From Christensenellaceae bacterium (GTDB taxonomy: Bacteria > Bacillota > Clostridia > Christensenellales > Aristaeellaceae): a DNA stretch of 64,000 bases. The stretch lies in NCBI GenBank assembly GCA_020025205.1, contig JAHHSO010000008.1, forward strand, positions 6,517 through 70,516, given 5' to 3'. Below are positions 60,243-64,000 of the stretch, in pieces (position 1 is the first letter of the stretch; each line of letters starts with the position of its first letter). The notes under the pieces were generated by a model. That model saw nothing but the letters and a program-made list of their open reading frames with translations. It was not told the origin of the DNA and did no database searches. The translations under genes were made by a program, and so were the position numbers.

Positions 60243-61097
60243 ATGAGAAAGTTCGGTATGGTCGGCGTGTGCCTGACAGTGTCCATGTTGCTGACGGCCT
60301 GCGGAGCGTTTGCGGAAGATTCTATACGACCCGGTGTGCAAGCTCAAATGCCCGATATGGAGACTGTTCCGCTTCAGGAAGCAACGCAGACGTTGTCGGA
60401 ATTTCATTCGATTGAAATTGATGTAATGGCGGCAGACGTTCAAGTGGTTTCAGGCGAACAATGGAGTATTTCTTATCATCTTTCAGAAAAAGAGCCTGTC
60501 AAGCGCTTCGGCGTGACAGACGGCACATTATATCTGGAGACGGCATTTGATGCCAAGAAGTATTTTAAACAAAATCAGGACTGGTTTGTTACGGTGACTG
60601 TGCCGGCAGCAGCCGCTCTTTCCGAAGTGAATCTTGAAACTATTTCTGGAAATGTGCAGGTAAAGGGGATTACCTGTGACGATGCATCCCTGTCCTCGAC
60701 ATCCGGCGATGTCGCAGCAGAAACCGTTATAGCAAAAGAAGTAGAAGCGGAGACGGTTTCAGGAGACATTACAGCTGATGCCGTGTATTCGGACAGCCTA
60801 AAAGCAGAGACTGTATCGGGCGGCATGAATGTAGACGGATCATTTGCAGAAATTGAAATGGAGACAGTTTCGGGAAACACGGAAGTTTCCGGCTCTATTA
60901 CCAAGCAGGGCGCATTCAATAGCGTATCCGGCGATGTTGCGCTTTCACTGAATAGCCCGGCAGCCATTTATGCGGGCAGTTTGGGAGGAATCACGCTCAA
61001 TGGAGAAAAGGAAAGGAATCCTCTCCGTCTTGATGAGGGTGCACCCATCAGAATTCAGTCTGTTTCCGGAAAAATCAGCATTCAGACAGGAATGTAA
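60243..61097 (+). CDS. DUF4097 lipoprotein
   Basis: The 284-aa protein has a lipobox MLLTAC (cysteine at residue 20) and a long parallel-beta-type repeat region (about 120-275). Recurring SGxVxVxG turns there include ETISGNVQV, ETVSGDITA, ETVSGGMNVDG, ETVSGNTEVSG and NSVSGDVAL. This is the DUF4097 pattern, a single-stranded beta-helix-like fold. Family members appear in envelope-stress operons (for example LiaX-like), so a role at the cell surface is likely. The ATG at 60243 has AGGGGGAAATGTAT before it. Confidence 0.88.
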   Translation: MRKFGMVGVCLTVSMLLTACGAFAEDSIRPGVQAQMPDMETVPLQEATQTLSEFHSIEIDVMAADVQVVSGEQWSISYHLSEKEPVKRFGVTDGTLYLETAFDAKKYFKQNQDWFVTVTVPAAAALSEVNLETISGNVQVKGITCDDASLSSTSGDVAAETVIAKEVEAETVSGDITADAVYSDSLKAETVSGGMNVDGSFAEIEMETVSGNTEVSGSITKQGAFNSVSGDVALSLNSPAAIYAGSLGGITLNGEKERNPLRLDEGAPIRIQSVSGKISIQTGM

Positions 61098-61542
61098 AAT
61101 GTGACGGAATAAAAACAAAGCTTTTCAGCACGCAGAGGAATATTAACGCCGCCCAATCGGGATGCTCCCCGATGATGGCGGCGTTTTTCAATTGTATAAA
61201 GAATGCTCTCTTGAAATGCAGCTTATTCGACAGTTCGCTCCCTTCATCTGAAACGCTACGAAACTTGTTCTTCCGCAGAAGAAAGAAGGCAAAAAAAGTA
61301 TATTGCGCAAATAAAAAACATGGTTTACAGCTCTCTTTCAGAATGACATGGTGAAAGGAGAAGACAAACCATGTTTAAAAGAAATGGAATCAGAAAGAAA
61401 TTTCGCACATGAATTCCGGCTGTGTCCGCGAAACACGTTTCATTGTATGGGGTTTATGATTGACAATCTGGGATAAGGTGATTGAAAAAACTGTTGAATT
61501 GCAGGTTTTCAGAATGCGATAAATGCGAACAGAAGAAAGGGA
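61098..61542. other. Gap with a terminator and an inverted repeat around a mini-frame
   Basis: A strong terminator lies at 61145-61189: AACGCCGCC/GGCGGCGTT with inner ATCGGG/CCCGAT and five T. Further on, AAACATGGTTT (61316-61326) is inverted at 61366-61376. The 39-nt loop holds AAAGGAG, and the second arm contains an ATG that opens a 13-residue basic frame (61371-61412). No larger gene is evident. Confidence 0.6.
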
Positions 61543-62874
61543 TCAGTCGGCAAGGGTGCCCATTGGATCCCACGGTTCCAGGACGATAGGTTCCTGTGTG
61601 GTCAGCTCAGCGTTATCGCCCAGATATTCCTTTTCGACAGCGGCTTGGAAGACATACTGATCGAACCAGCTGTCTGAACAGACATAATATCCCTTCTTGC
61701 CGTGCTCGTCTCCCCAGCTGTTTTCAATCTTCCAGCGAGTGGGCTGGCCGTTTTCATCGAGGTTGACGCCGGTCAGAACCATCGCATGATTCATGGCAGC
61801 AAGCCCGTAATCAAGTGCATCTTCTTTGTTCATGGCGAGGTCAAGACCGGTGAGCAGTTCGAAGTTGAACGAGCCATCGTCCCAAATCCCCAAATCACGG
61901 TCGCCAAAGTGGCCGACATCGCTGCCGAACCAAACAACCTTGCCGGCTTGAAGCTGCGCGATGATGGCGGCTTTCATCTCAGAAAGAGGAAGATTCAGAT
62001 GGAGGACGGGGCGGCCTTCCGCTACATTGCCAAGCAGACGGACAGTGAATGTTTTGTGATACGGCTTGTCGGATGTTGGCGCATGAATGATGCTGACTAC
62101 ATGATCAAGCAGGTCGCCCACATAACGCTCACTGAAGGAGAGCGGCGTATAGCCTTTCTCAACATGGTAGAGATCATCTTTATCCACGAACTCAAAATCG
62201 AACATTTTGGGCGGCTCACCGTAGCAGCTGCACAGGAAAGCATATATTTTATTCAGAACGGAAGACTTTGCATCCTGAATCTCAGCGTCGCTGCGGCCTT
62301 CGGAAACCAGCTTGCGCAGGTTCACGGCGGCAACTTTGAGCGCACGGTTAAGCTGCGCGTTCATTTGATTGGTGTGGCTGGTCTGATAGGTTTCATCAAA
62401 CGCATCCTTGGGCACAATGCCGTATTTGCGAACGATGTTGGCAAACATGTCCCACTGACCGCCGTCATGGACACCGGTGTTCAGAATATGCCAGACGGTG
62501 CGGCTGGTCAGCGGCAGAGAAGCAGTTTCGAGAATGCTTTCAAGAAAGTAATTGCAGCGTTCAAACTTATCCCAAAATGCCAGATAGCTTTGAGAAAGTT
62601 CAAAATGTTCAAGGTGATGTTCGGCAGCAATGCGCTCCCGAAGCACATTCAGCGCGGCAAACAGCCAGCAGCGGCCGCTGGATTTTTGATTGGTGACCTC
62701 CAGCGTTTTGACTTCGACAGAAAATTTCTGGCGCATGCTGGACGCACCGCTGGAGCAGAAAGCAGCATCATTCAAGGCTGTTTTGGACAAAGCCAGCGTA
62801 GCCAGACGGCGATTGTCGTCTGCTTCGTAATGATCGGCATAAGAAGAAAGCTGAGTGTTTGTAATCGGCTGCAT
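61543..62874 (-). CDS. pepC: Aminopeptidase C (C1-family cysteine peptidase)
   Basis: PepC is a cytosolic thiol aminopeptidase of the bleomycin-hydrolase family. The 443-aa protein has the catalytic cysteine in NQKSSGRCWLFAALNVLR, histidine in NHAMVLTGV and asparagine in WKIENSWGDEHGKKGYY, in family order. The length is normal (~445). I start at ATG 62874 after AAAGGA. A palindromic operator-like sequence lies 23-38 nt upstream, so it is probably repressed by a dedicated regulator (inference). Confidence 0.95.
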   Translation of the reverse strand: MQPITNTQLSSYADHYEADDNRRLATLALSKTALNDAAFCSSGASSMRQKFSVEVKTLEVTNQKSSGRCWLFAALNVLRERIAAEHHLEHFELSQSYLAFWDKFERCNYFLESILETASLPLTSRTVWHILNTGVHDGGQWDMFANIVRKYGIVPKDAFDETYQTSHTNQMNAQLNRALKVAAVNLRKLVSEGRSDAEIQDAKSSVLNKIYAFLCSCYGEPPKMFDFEFVDKDDLYHVEKGYTPLSFSERYVGDLLDHVVSIIHAPTSDKPYHKTFTVRLLGNVAEGRPVLHLNLPLSEMKAAIIAQLQAGKVVWFGSDVGHFGDRDLGIWDDGSFNFELLTGLDLAMNKEDALDYGLAAMNHAMVLTGVNLDENGQPTRWKIENSWGDEHGKKGYYVCSDSWFDQYVFQAAVEKEYLGDNAELTTQEPIVLEPWDPMGTLAD

Positions 62875-62896
62875 ATGGATCAATCCTTTCTTAAAG

Positions 62897-62928
62897 TTGT
62901 TAGTGCTAACAAACGAACTTAAATTATA
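62897..62928 (-). promoter_or_regulatory. pepC promoter region with palindrome
   Basis: On the minus strand the -10 box TATAAT is at 62928-62923; no good -35 lies 17 bp upstream (TTGACA occurs at a 22-bp spacing). The perfect palindrome TTGTTAG-TG-CTAACAA (62897-62912) lies at the expected start of transcription, where a repressor would block the polymerase. Confidence 0.65.
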
Positions 62929-62990
62929 GTGTACGCCATGACGCAAAAAATGTCAATCGATGATATGCAGGAAATAGGTGAATCATTTTA

Positions 62991-63323
62991 ATGGATGAGC
63001 AGCCTGAAAAGAAAGAGACTCTTCTTGAAAAAATAATCGGTGAAATGGTTCATGATGTATATAGCACGATGTGGGGCAAAGCACACGAAGAAAACAGAGA
63101 TTCGGCGGCTGCAATTACAGTTTTCTTTTGCGGGGATCGTTTTAGCACAGCGGCGCTTTCTGAAAAAGAAAAAATCATGCAGCTTCTGAAGAGGGATAAG
63201 GTTATCTTTTCATGCAGGATGAACGGGTGCGTTGTGATGGCGCACCATGCAAATGGCATGGAGAGCGCGGATACTGCGGAACGGGATTATCTTTGCTTGG
63301 AAGATAAAGAATCAATGATTTAA
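62991..63323 (+). CDS. Hypothetical 110-aa protein
   Basis: The frame has an ATG start, but the sequence before it has no good ribosome site. The protein is acidic at the N-terminus (MDEQPEKKETLLEKIIGEMV), then mixed, with Cys at about residues 47, 74 and 79 and HH near 84. No transmembrane segment or known motif is seen. It is isolated between pepC and the tRNA-Ser genes. Codon use looks like its neighbours. It may be a real gene of unknown function or a chance frame. Confidence 0.5.
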   Translation: MDEQPEKKETLLEKIIGEMVHDVYSTMWGKAHEENRDSAAAITVFFCGDRFSTAALSEKEKIMQLLKRDKVIFSCRMNGCVVMAHHANGMESADTAERDYLCLEDKESMI

Positions 63324-63658
63324 AGCGATCATGCAGGCGAAAGAATGCTCTATATACAGTGACTTGGAAGCAGGGGGAAGAGATGACAGGACGATTGTGA
63401 GCCGTGAAGGGAACAGGGAAAAGAAATTTCTGCTGTGTTTCATGCTGGAACAAATGAAGTATCGTGTTCGACAAAAAGAAAAGGCAGTTCGTACATATCG
63501 TAACGGTGCAATTTGACATGGAAAATATGCCCATGACTTAGCGGCACATTGATAGAAGAAGCTTGTAAAAACTGGATGCAGGGCAGTTCCTTTTCTCAAA
63601 GAAAGCAGGCGGTTGTTTTCACGTGTAAAGAAGATGCGAGAAATTGGAAAAAAAGAGC
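63324..63658. other. Gap without recognisable features
   Basis: About 335 nt between the hypothetical gene and the tRNA-Ser promoter. I see no convincing frame, hairpin terminator or repeat in it. Confidence 0.6.
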
Positions 63659-63687
63659 TTGACAAATGCCTGACCTTATTATATAAT
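63659..63687 (+). promoter_or_regulatory. Consensus promoter of the tRNA-Ser genes
   Basis: TTGACA (63659-63664) and TATAAT (63682-63687), both perfect hexamers, with a 17-bp spacer. Confidence 0.95.
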
Positions 63688-63710
63688 AGGTTCGCTGGTT
63701 CAAACAGACT

Positions 63711-63799
63711 GGAGAGATGGCCGAGTGGTTTATGGCGCTGGTCTTGAAAACCAGTGATATCGCAAGGTACCGGGGGTTCGAATCCCTCTCTCTCCGCCA
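63711..63799 (+). tRNA. tRNA-Ser (anticodon TGA)
   Basis: The acceptor GGAGAGA pairs with TCTCTCC, the anticodon loop CTTGAAA gives TGA, a long class II variable arm is present, and CCA is encoded at the 3' end. Confidence 0.95.
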
Positions 63800-63822
63800 T
63801 TTTTATGGTTTGAATTGCATAT

Positions 63823-63914
63823 GCAGAAGTACCCAAGAGGCTGAAGGGGCTCCCCTGCTAAGGGAGTAGGCTGCGGTAAGCGGCGCGAGGGTTCAAATCC
63901 CTCCTTCTGCGCCA
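63823..63914 (+). tRNA. tRNA-Ser (anticodon GCT)
   Basis: The acceptor GCAGAAG pairs with CTTCTGC, the anticodon loop CTGCTAA gives GCT, a long variable arm is present and CCA is encoded. It lies 23 nt after the first tRNA-Ser and is probably co-transcribed. Confidence 0.95.
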
Positions 63915-63916
63915 AA

Positions 63917-63947
63917 AGAGACGATCTTTGGATCGTCTCTTTTTTTC
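63917..63947 (+). terminator. Terminator of the tRNA-Ser operon
   Basis: AGAGACGATC (63917-63926) pairs with GATCGTCTCT (63931-63940), followed by seven T. Confidence 0.95.
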
Positions 63948-63957
63948 TAATAGGAAA

Positions 63958-63986
63958 TTGCGCAAATTGAAGAAAAGGTATATACT
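63958..63986 (+). promoter_or_regulatory. Probable promoter reading out of the window
   Basis: TTGCGC (63958-63963) and TATACT (63981-63986) have a 17-bp spacer. The gene it serves lies beyond the window edge. Confidence 0.6.
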
Positions 63987-64000
63987 ATAACAGTCCGAAA

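Noticed and set aside
61172..61354. 60-residue basic frame after the DUF4097 gene
   Set aside because: It begins inside the terminator hairpin and has no ribosome site.

Overview
The window looks like chromosome of a Bacillota (Firmicutes) anaerobe of the Clostridia type. The grounds are strong AGGAGG ribosome sites, sigma-A promoters with 17-bp spacers, two T-box leaders (thrS, ileS), LicT/RAT antitermination, VanW-domain proteins, a YhcN/YlaJ-like lipoprotein of the kind linked to sporulation, KtrAB-type potassium uptake and an NrdD-tail mini-protein. A Christensenellales-like gut lineage is a guess that the sequence alone does not prove. Most of the window is dense, moderately GC-rich housekeeping sequence.

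Layout. 1-6.7 kb: a small XRE regulator with a membrane partner, then a translation and base-repair operon (DUF1385, prmC, prfA, Sua5-type tRNA threonylcarbamoylation enzyme, hypoxanthine/uracil-DNA glycosylase, pyrimidine-nucleoside phosphorylase). 6.7-8.8 kb: T-box and thrS (no TGS domain). 8.9-9.6 kb: an anchored duplicated-domain protein behind an ECF-sigma-like promoter. 10-12.8 kb (minus): YbaK, a Gfo/Idh oxidoreductase and a KDG-type sugar kinase. 12.9-13.3 kb: four 96-bp tandem repeats. 13.4-18.4 kb (minus): a complete PTS (antiterminator, EIIA, EI, HPr, EIICB) behind a RAT hairpin. 18.4-21.5 kb (minus): CutC and YfhO. 21.6-25.5 kb: sbcD-sbcC. 25.5-26.3 kb: an AT-rich patch with a VOC protein and a 56-aa membrane protein. 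26.3-29.2 kb (minus): iron alcohol dehydrogenase, NrdD-tail mini-protein, trpS. 29.5-38.3 kb (plus): efp, a zinc-ribbon protein, two VanW proteins, surE, an RpiR regulator, a BaiN-like flavoprotein, a nucleoside kinase with a ThrRS-like N-terminus, and a YhcN-like lipoprotein.

38.7-40.1 kb is the most unusual part. A ~1.27-kb segment lies between two near-identical ~62-bp direct repeats, each containing the 3' tip and terminator of tRNA-Trp, as expected of an att duplication. Inside are three tandem ~158-bp units, each an AT hairpin, a promoter-like element, a GC hairpin and an intrinsic terminator (candidate small-RNA genes), plus a 44-aa coiled-coil protein on the other strand. No integrase is visible.

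40.2-44.3 kb: three family 2 glycosyltransferases, a YdcF-like protein and a corrinoid adenosyltransferase. 44.4-50.9 kb: T-box and ileS, a GH4-fold protein lacking its usual catalytic motifs, an RlmI-like methyltransferase and an RluA pseudouridine synthase. 51-55.3 kb: a CHAP/PG-binding/L,D-transpeptidase protein and KtrB-KtrA. 55.3-58.8 kb (minus): a heterodimeric ABC exporter. 59-61.1 kb: an SDR dehydrogenase and a DUF4097 lipoprotein. 61.5-62.9 kb (minus): PepC with an operator-like palindrome. 63-64 kb: a 110-aa unknown and two tRNA-Ser genes.

The PTS operon, the sugar kinase, the SDR enzyme and the dehydrogenases suggest a sugar and sugar-acid fermenter. The VanW/SH3, L,D-transpeptidase, YfhO and glycosyltransferase genes point to active envelope building.
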